Positions 9,297 through 20,938 of a stretch of 64,000 nt of DNA are shown here, in pieces. Source of the DNA: Heracleum sosnowskyi (Eukaryota; Streptophyta; Magnoliopsida; Apiales; Apiaceae); assembly GCA_030848705.1 (NCBI GenBank), contig CM061240.1, positions 21,843,001 through 21,907,000 of the forward strand, written 5' to 3'. The notes beneath the pieces were generated by a model. The model saw only the letters and a list, made by a program, of their open reading frames with translations, was not told the DNA's origin and did no database searches. Numbering within the stretch: the first letter of the stretch is position 1; the number at the start of each line of letters is the position of its first letter. A program made the position numbers and the translations under genes.

Positions 9297-11684
9297 ATGC
9301 TTGTTGAAGCAAAATTGCCAACTTATTTCTGGGCAGAAGCTGTTCAAACTGCTTGTTTTACTCAAAATGCTACACTGATCAACAGGAATGGGAAAACACC
9401 ATATGAGATGGTGAAGAAAAAGAAACCAAACCTAAAATATTTTCATATTTTCGGGTGCAAATACTTTGTGTTGAAAACTCATCCTGAACAGTTGACCAAG
9501 TTTGACTTAAAAGCTGATGAAGGAATTTTTGTTGGATATCCACTGTCGACTAAAACATTCAGAGTTTATAATCTGAGAACTAAAGTGATCATGGAATCAA
9601 TACATGTGTCATTTGATGACAAGAAAATAATTGGACTTGAAGATGAAGAAAATCATGATCAACTTCGCTTTGAAAATGAAGATCTAAACTCTATTGACGT
9701 AAACTCTGATGAAGCCCATCCAACAAACTCTATTGAAGCATACTCTGAACCTCTACTGGTAAACACTGAGGAAGTTTCTCTGACAGAACAAAATAGAGAA
9801 CCAGTTGAGGGGGAGCATGAAGATACTTCAAGTACATCTCAAAATGATAACTCGCATTCTGAAAGTGAGTCAGCTGAAAAATCTAACACAAACTCTGGTT
9901 CAAACTCTGAAAGTTCAAACACTGAGCAGTCCAATTCAGGGGGAGCCTCAGAGAATACAGATGGTCATCAAGAAAATCAGGAAAGCATGGATCAAGGGGG
10001 AGGATCTAATAATGGTGAAAGAAGCCACTTACCTACAGCAAGAAAGTGGACACAGGCTCATACACCTGATCTGATAATTGGAGATCCAGATGCAAATGTA
10101 AGAACAAGAAGTGCTACAGTAAATCAATGTCTGTTTCATGCATTCATATCTCAAACAGAGCCTAAGAAAGTGGATGAAGCTCTTCAAGATGCTAACTGGA
10201 TAACAGCAATGCAGGAGGAATTGAATGAGTTTGAAAGAAATGAAATACGGACACTTGTACCAAGACCCAAGAATATATCTGTTATTGGTACAAAGTGGGT
10301 TTTAAGGATCAAGACTGACAGTGAGGGAGTAATTACAAGGAACAAGGCTAGACTTGTGGCAAAAGGATATTCACAGCAAGAAGGAATTGACTATGATGAA
10401 ACCTTTGCTCCAGTTGCAAGGTTGGAAGCCATAATGATTTTTCTAGCATATGCTGCTCACAAAAAGTTTAAAGTCTTTCAGATGGATGTGAAGAGTGCTT
10501 TTCTCAATGGGAAACTTGAAGAAGAAGTGTTTGTTGAACAACCACCAGGGTTTGTGGACCCCAAGCACCCAGATTATGTATATAGGCTTGACAAAGCACT
10601 TTATGGACTAAAGCAGGCACCTAGAGCATGGTATGAAACTCTGGCTCAATTTCTTTTAGAAAGTGGGTTCACTAGAGGTACAATTGATAAAACCTTGTTT
10701 TATTTCAATACTGGTAATGATTTGCTTTTAGTTCAAATCTATGTGGATGATATAATCTTTGGGTCTACTAATGATAAACTCTATAAGAAGTTTGCCAAGC
10801 TTATGCAGTCAAGGTACCAAATGAGCATGATGGGAGAGCTTAGTTATTTTCTAGGCTTGCAGGTAAAGCAAACAGATGATGGGATTTTTATCAATCAAGC
10901 AAAATATACCAGAAATCTTCTCAAGAAATTTGGTATGCTTGATAGTTCATCTGCAACAACTCCTATGGCAACTGCAACAAAGCTAGACAAAGACACAGGA
11001 GCTTCAGTAGATATGACAAACTACAGAGGCATGATAGGGTCTCTTCTTTATCTGACTGCAAGTAGACCAGACATCATGTATGCAACCTGTCTTTGTGCAA
11101 GATTTCAAGCTGATCCAAGAGAGCCTCATCTAACAGCTGTGAAGAGGATTTTCAAATATCTCAAAGGAACCATAACCTTGGGTTTGTGGTATCCTAGAGA
11201 ATCAGAGTTTAAGCTTGTTGGTTACTCTAATGCAGACTTTGCAGGTTATAAGATTGACAGAAAGAGCACTAATGGAAGCTGTCAATTTCTAGGTGACAGA
11301 CTAGTTTCTTGGTACAACAAGAAATAGAAATCAATTTCCACATCCACTGCTGAAGCAGAGTATATTGCTACTGGTAGCTGTTGTGCACAGATTCTGTGGA
11401 TGAAGAATCAATTGCTCGATTATGGGTTAAGGTACTCTAAAATACCTATTTTCTGTGATAATCAAAGTGCTATTGCAATGACAGGAAATCCAGTACAGCA
11501 CTCCATGACCAAGCACATCAGCATAAGGTATGACTTTATCAGGGAACATGTGGAGGAAGGAAATATTGAGCTTCATTTTGTGTCTACAGATCAACAGCTT
11601 GCAGATATCTTCACCAAGCCTTTGAGTGAAGCTACATTTACAAGACTGGTGAATGAACTAGGAATGATCTCTGGTTTCGACTAG
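9297..11684 (+). pseudogene. pol: pol, reverse transcriptase and RNase H (element B), one nonsense codon
   Basis: The frame is open from the post-catalytic integrase region through the linker (rich in NSD, NSES), RT with YVDDIIFGS near 10738, and RNase H. A TAG at 11325-11327 replaces the Gln of KKQKS seen in A and E, a CAG-to-TAG type change. The frame continues to 11684 with AEAEY, DNQSAIAMTGNP and DIFTKPLSEATF. Apart from this stop and the integrase deletion the polyprotein is well kept. The ATG at 9297 is internal and not a natural start. Confidence 0.88.
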
Positions 11685-12985
11685 AGATACTGGTTAGACT
11701 CAAAATTAACTCTTCTGTGATTTGTTGCTCATGTTTCTATGCATATGTTAACTGTCATACAAATCATGTTGATAAACTCTGTTAGCATACTCTATTGGTT
11801 AAACTCTGATGTTATACTCTGATTGTGGTATTGTCTGAAACATAAAAACGGATGAATAAAATAGTATGAAGCATGATTGTCAGTAAGTAATCATGAACCC
11901 TTCTGAGTTATATATGATCTGATCTCAAATGTGTGTAGAAACTTTACACAACATGATATTGTCTCTATATTTCTAGAATCTCTTAGTTTATTGGTCCTAT
12001 ACACTGAGTCTGTATTAGCTGTTTGCACTTTCTCTCATAAATGATATGCGCTAAATGATGTTAGTCTAAACTCTTATAATTAGTTGCTACTACATCACCC
12101 CAAGAAAAAGATGCATAAATAATGCACAAATTCCTTTGAGATCATGTTGTGCCTAGGAAGATCCAGGAACTTATTGTATGAAATAAGGGCTAAAATTTGA
12201 AATTTTTGGTGACTAGTGCCAACCACTGATTACTGGAAAAGAAAAAAAAAATTATAAGATAGGCGGTGAAAACAAATAAATACATATAAAGGTACAGAGT
12301 TTAGATGACATCAGATTTTGTTTTCTAAATGAGAGTTTGGGCAACCAGTTTTTACTGATTTAATTTGTGGATATTATGCACTTTGAGATGCTCTAAATAT
12401 TTATATTCAGTAAACTCTGCTATACACACACAAATATTCATAACTGTGCATTTTGAGAAAAGAGATTATTAATAAAGGTGGAGAATCGATAAACACTGAT
12501 GAACTGTGTACTCTACGCCGAGGTAATTTATTTTTAATCTCTGATGATTAAAATAAATAAAGGTGTTTCAGACATTTCATAATTGTTGAGGAACATTATT
12601 TTTGAAAATAGAGGGTATAATTGACAATGGTTTGTATGTGTTTTGAAAATGATGAAGCGTGTAAATAGCAGTAATTCGTGCCTGTTTTTACTGCGCATGC
12701 GTATTGGAAACTACCATGATTAATGCTGTTAGTTAATGCATGTGTGACAACTGTACCAATAACACACTTCACGAGTAAGCCTGCTGTGTATCTTAATGAT
12801 TAAAACTCTTCAGTTTTAATTTTTGTGTTTCATATTTAACCATTATACACACAACGTTCATATTCTTTACAGACTTACTCCATTCACAAACATTTTCACA
12901 CACACCTTTTCACAAACACTTTTCTGCATCCAATATTCTCTGAAAGTTCAAAGCTTATTCTCTGATAATTTTCAAATCATTTCTA
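11685..12985 (+). other. Spacer between pol and env-like (element B)
   Basis: 1.3 kb of A/T-rich sequence without a credible gene on either strand. It carries several copies of the B motif AAACTCTG and near-copies (around 11775-11825, 12290 and 12413). A T/C- and CA-rich leader precedes the env-like ATG from about 12840. Confidence 0.6.
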
Positions 12986-13716
12986 ATGGCAACCACAGTA
13001 TTTCATTCTGTTGGGTTAGAGTTCGTTCCTAACAACTATGCAGCACCCTTAAGTATTGAGAACGCACCAGAGGCGTTTCATTTGTTTCAAAATTTCCTTG
13101 CTCAGTCAGACATTGGGTATGCTCTAGTGGAACCAGCAAAGCTTTCTGGATTGCAAATCAAAGCTTTCTGGGAGACGGGTGTTTATGATGATGGAGGAGA
13201 GTCTGGAACTCCGTCGATTGTATTCGAATTTGAAGAACAAGAGTTTGTGGTCACTCCAACCACTGTTCGTGATGCTCTTGGTTTTGAGGATTTCAATGCG
13301 TACACAATCTCTGTTGGTGATGTTGAACTTCAAAGGATGATGATTTTAATGATTAACAACCTGAGACTATTCTGGAAATGGACATAGAAGCACATCCTTC
13401 TGCAACTCTTGAAGAGTTTGGCAGTGTTGGTGAAACTGAGGATGTGGCAGCTGATCAACCTATAGTAATTATTGATGAGTCTTTGGCTACTCATACAGAG
13501 GTTTTCTCTGTCACTCACCAGGTTATTGAAAAGGGTGAAGAGGTTGATCAGACAACAAAGGTTGTAGCTATAGAGGATATTCTTGAAGATGCTGCAGAAA
13601 ATGTTTTTGAAGCTACTGCAGAGCCTGTTGTTGAGGCTGTTCAAGAAACTGTAGTTGAGAATTTAAACTCTGAGAAGCACCAGAAACTTTTGCTGAGAAT
13701 ATTCCAAATTCTCTAA
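12986..13716 (+). pseudogene. env-like gene, N-terminal part (element B), frameshifted
   Basis: The ATG at 12986 follows a long C/A-rich leader. The first frame (to 13387) encodes a compact domain with AFHLFQNFLAQSDIGYALVEP, LQIKAFWETGVYDDGG and VTPTTVRDALGFEDF, the N-terminal style of plant Sirevirus env-like proteins. A frameshift near 13350-13380 moves to a second frame (13378-13716), an acidic Glu/Val-rich linker. A further shift lies before 13797. Function unknown. Confidence 0.7.
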
Positions 13717-13796
13717 GTAAAGAATCTACAGCACTGTCTGATGATCAAGCTGATTCTTCTTTTTCTACAACGATTTCTGGTCAAAACATTCCTAAG

Positions 13797-15608
13797 GTGA
13801 CTGATATTGGTGGTACATCTAATCATGCTACTGAAGCACATTTTCAGGATATGTATTATGCAAATTGGTCAAGTCATGACTGTATCTTCATTTCTCAAAG
13901 GGCAGCTGATTTTGTGAAAAAGTCTTCTTCTACTATCACTAATCCTGAGCTTCTTGCTAATCTTAAAGCTACAATTGTCCAAGTAAATTCTCTTCACAAT
14001 TGTTTTGATGAAACTCAGAGAGATGTTACTGGGTTGAGGAATGATGTGGCTGCAAGGGAGCTGACTTTAAAGCAAGAAAAATTTTCTTTCTCTAGAGAGC
14101 AGGAGGTTATAAAAACTAGGCTCAGCAAAGTTGGAGAAAATCAAACTGTCATGTCTGACAAGCTTGATTCAATTGCTGCTTCTCTAGATTTGCTCACCTC
14201 AATGTTGATTCCAGATGATGTCAAAAAGGGGGAGAGAGTACTTAAAGACAAATGTAGGAAATCTCAAACTCTGAGTAGACAGGATGATACTACTGATGGT
14301 GGTGCAAAAGGAAAAGAGTTAAGGTCACAATCTACTCAAGAGCAAGGGAGACTAAGGTCAAACTCTGCTAGGGCAAACTCTGAGAAAATAAACACTGGTG
14401 CTCAATCTTCTTCAAGAGCTAGAAGCTTATTGATTACTTCTCAACCAATTACTGATGAAGAGATTGCAGCTCAGTTGTTTCTGGAAGAACATGGTGCAGA
14501 TGCAACCATTGAAGATATTCAAGCGGAAGAAAAGATGCTAGCTGAAGAGTATGAGAAGAATTTAAAGTCTGGAAAGATAAAGAAGACTTTGAAGGTTTCA
14601 AGGCCAAAAGAAAGAGGAATTATCATCAAAGAAAATGTAAACTCTCAACAGAGTTTACAATATGCAAAGAGGCATGTTGAAGCTAGTCTTGACAAGGGCA
14701 AAGTGAAGCTTGTAGAAGAACAACAAATACTGAAGAAAGTTCAATCAACCTCTGACAATGCTCAAGTTGTTAAATCATGGGAAGCTGTGACAACCACTGA
14801 TACTACTCAAGTTGTACAGACTCAACTATCTTCACAACTCCAAAGGACTTTTTCTAAACCAATCACAGTTCAACATTCTCTGATTCCTGGAAATACAAAT
14901 ATTCTTCAAAGCAGAACTATAATGGGCAAAGAATCTAGAGATAAATCTGGACTAGGATCTCATAGAGAAAAGAGAGTGAATAATAGTCCTATGGATTATA
15001 CCTCATTAGCTGAACCAGGTGTTGGTGTGACTCAAGAAAATCTTGATACTTTAGAGTTGGTTCAGTTAATTCACCATAAAGGGTTGAAAAAGGATTTTCT
15101 GTTATACTTCAAGACTGATGGTAGAGTATACAGAGTTGGTGAAGCTGACATTGGATTAAAAATGAAGGAAGAGTTGGAGTATGTGCTGTATCTACTCAAA
15201 ATCAACAATCAAAGAACTCATCAAGCAGCTGAGGTATTAAGAAGCAGAATGGTGAAAGCTAGAGCTCTTTGTGGCTTAAAGTCTGCTGGTTCTTACATAC
15301 CAAAGTACAGAGATTACAATGGAAAGCTTGTTGAGATGCCGAGGAACAGTGCAAGACTCAAAACAGATCTTGGTATAAAAGTGTTGGAATTTAATCTGGA
15401 GTCAGATAAATCCTTCATAATAAAGCTGGGAAATGAGATGAGAAAGAATAGTATCTATGCTCCGAGGGCAGCTATCTACCAAACTGGAGAGAGTGATCCA
15501 GAGTTAAAGGAACTGAAGGAGATAATGGTAGCTGAACTTGAAAGAGCTGAAAGAAGATCGCTTATGGACTATATCAGAACTGTACCTGATATTGAAGAGA
15601 TTAAGTAA
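13797..15608 (+). pseudogene. env-like gene, C-terminal part (element B)
   Basis: About 600 codons in one frame. The first 130 residues look coiled-coil (LANLKATIVQVNSLHNCFDE, LSKVGENQTVMSDKLDSIAA), followed by DDVKKGERVL, a parallel to DVKKGEKV in element A. A long polar linker follows, then the conserved C-terminal domain (ELVQLIHHKGLKKDFLLYFK ... RAAIYQTGESDPELKELKE) that also ends the A gene. The start at 13797 is internal. The element motif CAAACTCTG encodes the NSAR/NSE part of the linker. Confidence 0.7.
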
Positions 15609-15740
15609 ATGGAGTCTGTAAGTTTTTAAGTTTTCTGTTCTAAGTTAAATATAAACTCTGTGATTTTATAAACACTACATTTGTTATATGTTTTGACATC
15701 ATCAATTATCTGTTAACTTGTACATTTTTAGTATGCACAA

Positions 15741-15752
15741 GTTGGGGGAGAT
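15741..15752 (+). other. Polypurine tract (element B)
   Basis: GTTGGGGGAGAT lies directly before the LTR TG, nearly the same tract as in element A. Confidence 0.8.
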
Positions 15753-16047
15753 TGTTAGATATAATTGATGATGTTTGTTTATCAGTGTTTAAAGTATCAG
15801 GATACTATCGGAGTTTAGCTGGAAGACTGGTCAGAGTTTGTTAAACTCTGATATTCAGAATTTGCTTAGCAGTCGGTGTTATTCAATGAAGATTCTAGAA
15901 GCGATATTCTTTGAAGATGGAAAGAAGCAAAGAGATATTGAGATGGCTAAGGAAACGGAACAGAAGACAAAAGCAATTCTAGATTGATATTAATTGTATA
16001 GCTAATTTATAGGAATATCAATTAGAAGATTGTATGTAGCTGTGTAC

Positions 16048-16055
16048 TATATAAA
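16048..16055 (+). promoter_or_regulatory. LTR TATA box (element B)
   Basis: TATATAAACACAG, identical in core and 3' context to those of A and E. Confidence 0.65.
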
Positions 16056-16119
16056 CACAGATAGGTTAACCCTAAAAGGGATGCGAATACGTGAAAACAT
16101 TATTCTTGTAACCTAGCAG

Positions 16120-16148
16120 CTCTCTGTGATATTTTTCATCACTGAGAG
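16120..16148 (+). promoter_or_regulatory. LTR R-region stem-loop (element B)
   Basis: CTCTCTGTGAT (16120-16130) pairs with ATCACTGAGAG (16138-16148), ten of eleven positions. It follows the same TAACCTAGCAG sequence that precedes the E stem, but both arms differ from A and E in matching ways. Confidence 0.6.
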
Positions 16149-16248
16149 AGGAGTTATTAATTCCATAGAGTTTATTATTCATAAACAGTGTTCTTATTGT
16201 TATTCTCATACATATACTAGATTATATATTGTGTATTCGGCCTAACAA

Positions 16249-17276
16249 CTTATTTTGGATAACATCATGGTTTCGTATGAGGTGATGCATTACTTGAAAA
16301 GGAAAAGATTTGGGAAGGATGGGTATATGGCGCTCAAGCTTGATATGAGTAAAGCGTATGACATAATTGAGTTGGATTTCTTGAGAGTTATTTTGAGGAA
16401 AATGGAATATAGTGAATGGTGGCCTCACCTTGTCCTCCAATGTGTAACTATAGTCTCGTACAATATAGTTCTTAAAGAAAATGTTATGGGCCCTATCATA
16501 CCTAGTCGAGGAATTCGTCAAGGCGACCCGTTATCCCCGTATCTTTTCATCATTTGTGCGGAAGGCCTATCATCTATAATTAGAAAGTATGAGACCAAAA
16601 AATAGATTTATGATATAAAGATTTGTCGTCAAGCTCTTGCAATCTCACATATGTTATTTGCGGATGATAGCTATCTTTATTGCAAAGCAAATATTGAAGA
16701 AACAAGGAAAATTCTGGAGTTGTTACATCTCTTTGAAAGAGCCTCGGGGCAAAAAGTGAATATTACGAAGTCATTAGTATTTTTCAGCATGAATGTCATC
16801 TCTTATAATCGAGATATGGTATGTCAGACTCTTCAAATGATGGAAGCAGATGGACAGAGTAAATACCTTGGACTCCCCAATATTTTGGGACGGAATAAAG
16901 CTTCAATCCTGGGTTTTTGAAGGATAAAATAAGAAAACGAGTTCGTAGTTGGGACGGGAAAATCATCTCTAAGTCTGGTAAAGAGATTTTGATAAAAACT
17001 GTTGCTCAGTCTTGACCAACATACGCCATGAGCGTCTTTTTACTCCCCCTAGATATTACAAAAGATATTGAGAGAACCTTATCCAAGTTTTGGTGGAATT
17101 TCACTCAAAATGGTAGTAGCAAAATTCATTGGATGGGGTGGGAGCGCATGAGCAAACATAAATCAACAGGAGGCTTGGGGTTCAGAAATTTCTGAGACTT
17201 CAATTTAGCAATGCTTGGGAAACAAGGATGGTGATTTATTTTTAAACCAGAGAGCTTGGTCACTAGAGTTTACAAG
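16249..17276 (+). pseudogene. LINE ORF2 reverse transcriptase region
   Basis: Reads LILDNIMVSYEV, then KLDMSKAYD, IIPSRGIRQGDPLSPYLFII and the catalytic HMLFADDSYLYCKAN, the RVT_1 order of plant L1 elements. A TAG lies at 16603-16605, a frameshift near 16915, and a TGA inside QS-PTYAMSVFLLP. The block ends VTRVYK at the CACTA insertion, and the sentence resumes at 21679 with ARYFAKSEFL in the same frame. It cannot make active RT. Confidence 0.88.
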
Positions 17277-17301
17277 AACTAGACCATATATGGGCTTTAA
17301 C
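17277..17301 (+). repeat. CACTA-1 left terminal inverted repeat
   Basis: Starts AACTAGACCATATATGG; the canonical first C has become A. It pairs with 21654-21678 at about 20 of 25 positions. Confidence 0.8.
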
Positions 17302-17576
17302 AACGCTTTTTTCAGCGATACAAGCAAAAGTGTAACCATATATGCCTTAAAATTGATCTAAACCTACACTTTTTTTGGTGTTAGCATTGTTATAAATCAG
17401 TGTTAAGGTAGGCGTCATTCAGTATCTATGGTAACACCGAAGTCGGTGTAGCCATTGGTCTTTGAAAAATGTGTAGCCGTTAGGTTTTTAAAAAACAATA
17501 ATAAAACAGGCGGGATCAATCTTTCTTCAAAAATTAGTCAATTAAATAGGCGGGTCTGATATTTGTCACATATTTC

Positions 17577-18540
17577 AATTAAGCGGCTCACATTTCAGTT
17601 ATCCACTATCTCAATTATTCACTCATTGTCTCTCTCTCACTCACTCACTCGCTCTCTCTCAACTCCCTCTCTCTCCCAAATTTCAATTAAACACCAAGCA
17701 ATTAGAGCTTTCTTTGTACGGACTCTTCACAGGTTCTCTCTCTATGGGTTCTCTATAATTAGGGTTCAATTGGGGCTTCAATTACATGTTAGGGTTCGAT
17801 TCGGGTCCAATTGGGTTCTCTCAAGGTTATTCTTGTTTGATTACATTCTCTACTTGATAAGGTATTCTTATTGTTTGTGTATAACATGTTTATTTTCTTA
17901 TTCGCTTGTTCTTCTTGTTTAATTGGGGATTGTAGATTAGGGGTTCTCTTCGGGTTCAATTAGGGCTTCGATTATGAATGTTTGTTTGTGTATAACATGC
18001 TTATAATAGGTTTCGATGGCTTGTTTTGGGTTTGCATGTTTCCATTATGAATATTTCGATTGCTTGTTTCGGTTGCATGTGTCGATTATGATCTTCTCAA
18101 GTTAAATTTTTAGTTACAGTTTTGAAAAAAAGTTTTGGAGTATTATTGGTTGGTTTAACAACTTGAGGTTTCGAAATTGGTAGGATTTTATTAGCTACAG
18201 ATTGTATAAAATAATATCCTGTCATTTAATAAGAACTATGCTAGTTATGACTTTATACCAGAACTTTTAGTTTAAAGTCTGTGATGTTATCATGTACAAT
18301 GGTGTCACTGTTGTAAGGGATATATAGTTTTGTCCTATTTTAATGGAATATTTTTAGGAAGTTCAAATATTTTTTTGCTGCTTTTCAATTAGCACGTCTT
18401 ATATTCAAGTCTGGTTACTTGCAGAGTATGTGAGAGGATAGCAAAATGAGATCTATGTGGGTTATTGCATCCCGGTGCTACTTCCCTGCAGATATGCCCA
18501 AGGGTGTTGGTCAGCCATTTGCTCCTGATATAGTGAGGTG
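17577..18540 (+). other. Captured gene-like leader and exon inside CACTA-1
   Basis: 17577-17736 is a CT-rich leader like a plant 5' UTR, ending at a possible GT donor (CACAG/GTTCTC). A T-rich intron-like stretch with TTAGGGTTC follows. At 18418-18423 TTGCAG precedes a short exon with ATG at 18445 that reads MRSMWVIASRCYFPADMP and ends at GAG/GTGAGTAAG near 18540. The frame does not continue clearly into a next exon. The source gene is not recognised. Confidence 0.4.
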
Positions 18541-19969
18541 AGTAAGTCATAGGGACGGGAGTTTAAAATTACTTTTTGATGTGCTTATTTTGGGAAGATC
18601 GGTTAGTAAATTTTCCTCAGTTTAATATATTCCTTGGTCTATCTGACTGGGAAGGATAAACATATTAAGAATATTATGAACATAGATGGGCATTGTCTAA
18701 TATATAGGTTATATACACTGTCTACCTTTTTAAGCATGCTACATACCATTTTCACATTATGCCCTAGGCTGGAAGCCTGAAACAAGCAGAGTCTCCAGAT
18801 GTTTCTTCTCCGGTATTATATGCTTTTTTTTATCATTGTCATAAAAAAGAATGTGATATCTATTAGAAAAACGTAATTTGTGATAGAGAAAACTAGCAGT
18901 TTGTCTATATATTCAGATTGAGATCTTAAATATTGTGCTTAACAATAAACATTAATGGACAAACTTTTGTGATTAATTTGGTGTTGTCAAAGATATTAAA
19001 TCATCTTGTAAGTTGATAGATCACTAATGTGAGTGTCATGGAATGTACTTTTTGGTCTGAGACTGTTCTTAAAACTTCCTATTCTCCCACGTATTGGTTT
19101 GTTAAGGTTTTTTTTGCTACCACTCTATTATATGAGCTTTTGATTTAGAGAATTTGGATGGTTATCAGACTGATACAATTTCTGCTTGTGGTTGAAATCA
19201 ATATCTTATTCAGGCGGTCATTATAGGTTGCATTATCGGTCTTTAAGTCTTTGTGTTTGATAGGTGTCTGGATACATCAATTTAGATGGTTATTCTGCAG
19301 TTTTTCTTTCCGTGATGTTATATTACTTTTTTTAATGTGTGGACATATTTTCATGAAGTTTTTTTTCTTTTTCATAATGGCTTACAGAGTTCTGGAAAAT
19401 GCCTCCTCCAAGGAAAGTGCAATAAGTATAAAATTGAGTTCAATTAGAGATTAATTACAACTACAATCCCAGGGTGCCTCAATCCGTGTAAATACAGCTA
19501 AAACTTTGTAGCCTTACTTTGTTCTTATTATACAGTTTTGTTCTTTAGTATTTTACATTATAAGTTGTTTACTGAAGTTGATGCACATCCTGTGCCAAAC
19601 TGCTAGTGTTGTCATTTTGTTTCTGTTCTTGTTGCAGTCCCTCAGGCTTGCGAGAGTTCTTGGAAGCTTAATGAGGGAACTGGGTTCCACTTTCATGTGC
19701 CATAAATAATAAAGTTCGGAATATGTTTTGTGATTTCTAGAGAATTAGCAAATCAAATCTTAACTTCACACAAGGAAATCATGTAATGCAGTATTGTTTT
19801 ATAATACTTACCGATAGTATTTAAATATATTTTTATTCAGCTCTTCAAGGCCTCTTGCCAAAACAAGGCATGCGGCCTAAATTTTGCAGTATTTTTTCTC
19901 TTTTCTGAGATATTAACCAAATATTGCATTTTTTTTAAACATGGCTCTGCTTTTAACAAATCTCCCCCC

Positions 19970-20108
19970 CCCCCCAACTCTCTCTCTCTCACAGATGGTT
20001 CTTTGATGAACGAAAAGGGCTATTCGGTGATATTACCAGCTGATTTAGTTGCACATTTAGGTCACAAAGTTCTAATGTTTTTTGATTTTCTACTCCGCGC
20101 CTCCTCAC
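19970..20108 (+). other. Second captured exon-like fragment inside CACTA-1
   Basis: After a C run and CTCTCTCTCACAG (an acceptor-like site ending near 19994) the sequence reads GSLMNEKGYSVILPADLVAH and further codons before T-rich sequence. A CAG/GT donor-like site is near 20118. It is probably a fragment of a captured gene; source unknown. Confidence 0.3.
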
Positions 20109-20581
20109 CTGTATCAGGTACGCCATTACCTACTTGGCTGCACGTTTCTGTTGTAGGCTCTACTATCTTTCCTGTAATTGATTATGGTGAAGAATTATGA
20201 TTAAATTAAGAACGGATAATGAATGGAGCACAAACAACAACATATAGTATTGAATTAATCAGGAAGAAAGTTTTTTTTTTTTTAATTAAACCGATTTATT
20301 TTCTGTACCTTTATTAATCAATTTGTACTGTTAGATCCTGGCCTCATAGTTTCCCTATTTTAATCTTGATTTCAATTTTATAGTGGATGTCTAATCATCA
20401 CGTTTAAAGACTAGCATGCCAGTCTTACTTATAAACACGAGTCATGTGGCTCTTGCGTTAGAAGTTGGGAAGGCATCAAAGGAACAAATTTTGAAAGTGA
20501 TGAACCTACAAAGTCTGAATCTTTTATGTGCAAGTTTGAGGTGTTAGTATCTCTAATAAGTACCAAGATTGACGATGAAAT

Positions 20582-20938
20582 ATGGATTCAGAAAACATTT
20601 GGATGCCTATGGATCGGAACCAGGCTCCAGTGACAAAAGTTTCACCAGGTACAAATGCATCCTTTTATTAAAATTCACTAATGTAAAAATCTTGTTCTTT
20701 CTGTTCAACCTGTTTGCTCATTGCAGATTCTGGAGCACTAGTTCAGAAAGAGAAAAGGAAGATCAACACACGTGAGTTGGACTTGATCAACACTTTTGTA
20801 TTAATCATTTATAACCAAATTTTGTTATCTAAAGTTTGAAAACTCTGACCTAATGTAGGTACACGGATTATATTTGGAATTGTTTTAGGGATTCTTATGG
20901 TAGTCATCATCCCCATTTATATGATATCACGAGGATGA
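20582..20938 (+). CDS. Small three-exon gene for a putative tail-anchored protein, inside CACTA-1
   Basis: Three exons join in phase: 20582-20648, 20727-20771 and 20859-20938, with introns starting GT and ending TTGCAG and TGTAG. The product would be 63 residues: a polar N-terminus (MDSENIWMPMDRNQAP), a basic stretch (VQKEKRKINTRTR), then a hydrophobic run (IIFGIVLGILMVVIIPIYMI) ending three residues before the stop. That arrangement suggests a tail-anchored membrane protein. An in-frame TGA lies just upstream of the ATG, so the start is sound unless the fragment is the end of a larger captured gene. Sequence after 20938 looks like a 3' UTR. No family is recognised. Expression is not shown. 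Confidence 0.5.

Larger units (their letters stand above)
9214..16247 (+). mobile_element. Sirevirus-type Ty1/copia retrotransposon B, 3' portion
   Basis: A second Sirevirus family, interrupted at its integrase by element A, so its 5' half lies left of the window. It has an integrase remnant, RT and RNase H, a 1.3-kb spacer, an env-like gene in three frames, a polypurine tract and a 3' LTR. Its private repeated motif is AAACTCTG. After the LTR end (16247) LINE reverse transcriptase codons begin at once, so B is nested in a LINE. The 3' target copy should be ACTTA (16248-16252). Confidence 0.9.
15753..16247 (+). repeat. 3' LTR of element B (495 bp)
   Basis: TGTTAGATAT ... GGCCTAACA with TG...CA ends. 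U3 holds an inverted pair of the B motif (CAGAGTTTGTTAAACTCTG near 15832). The TATA box is TATATAAA at 16048-16055. Its end is followed immediately by LINE coding sequence. Confidence 0.9.

Noticed and set aside
17563..17922. 119-residue Ser/Leu-rich plus-strand frame in CACTA-1
   Set aside because: Reads through a CT-rich leader and a possible splice donor into intron-like sequence; no homology seen.
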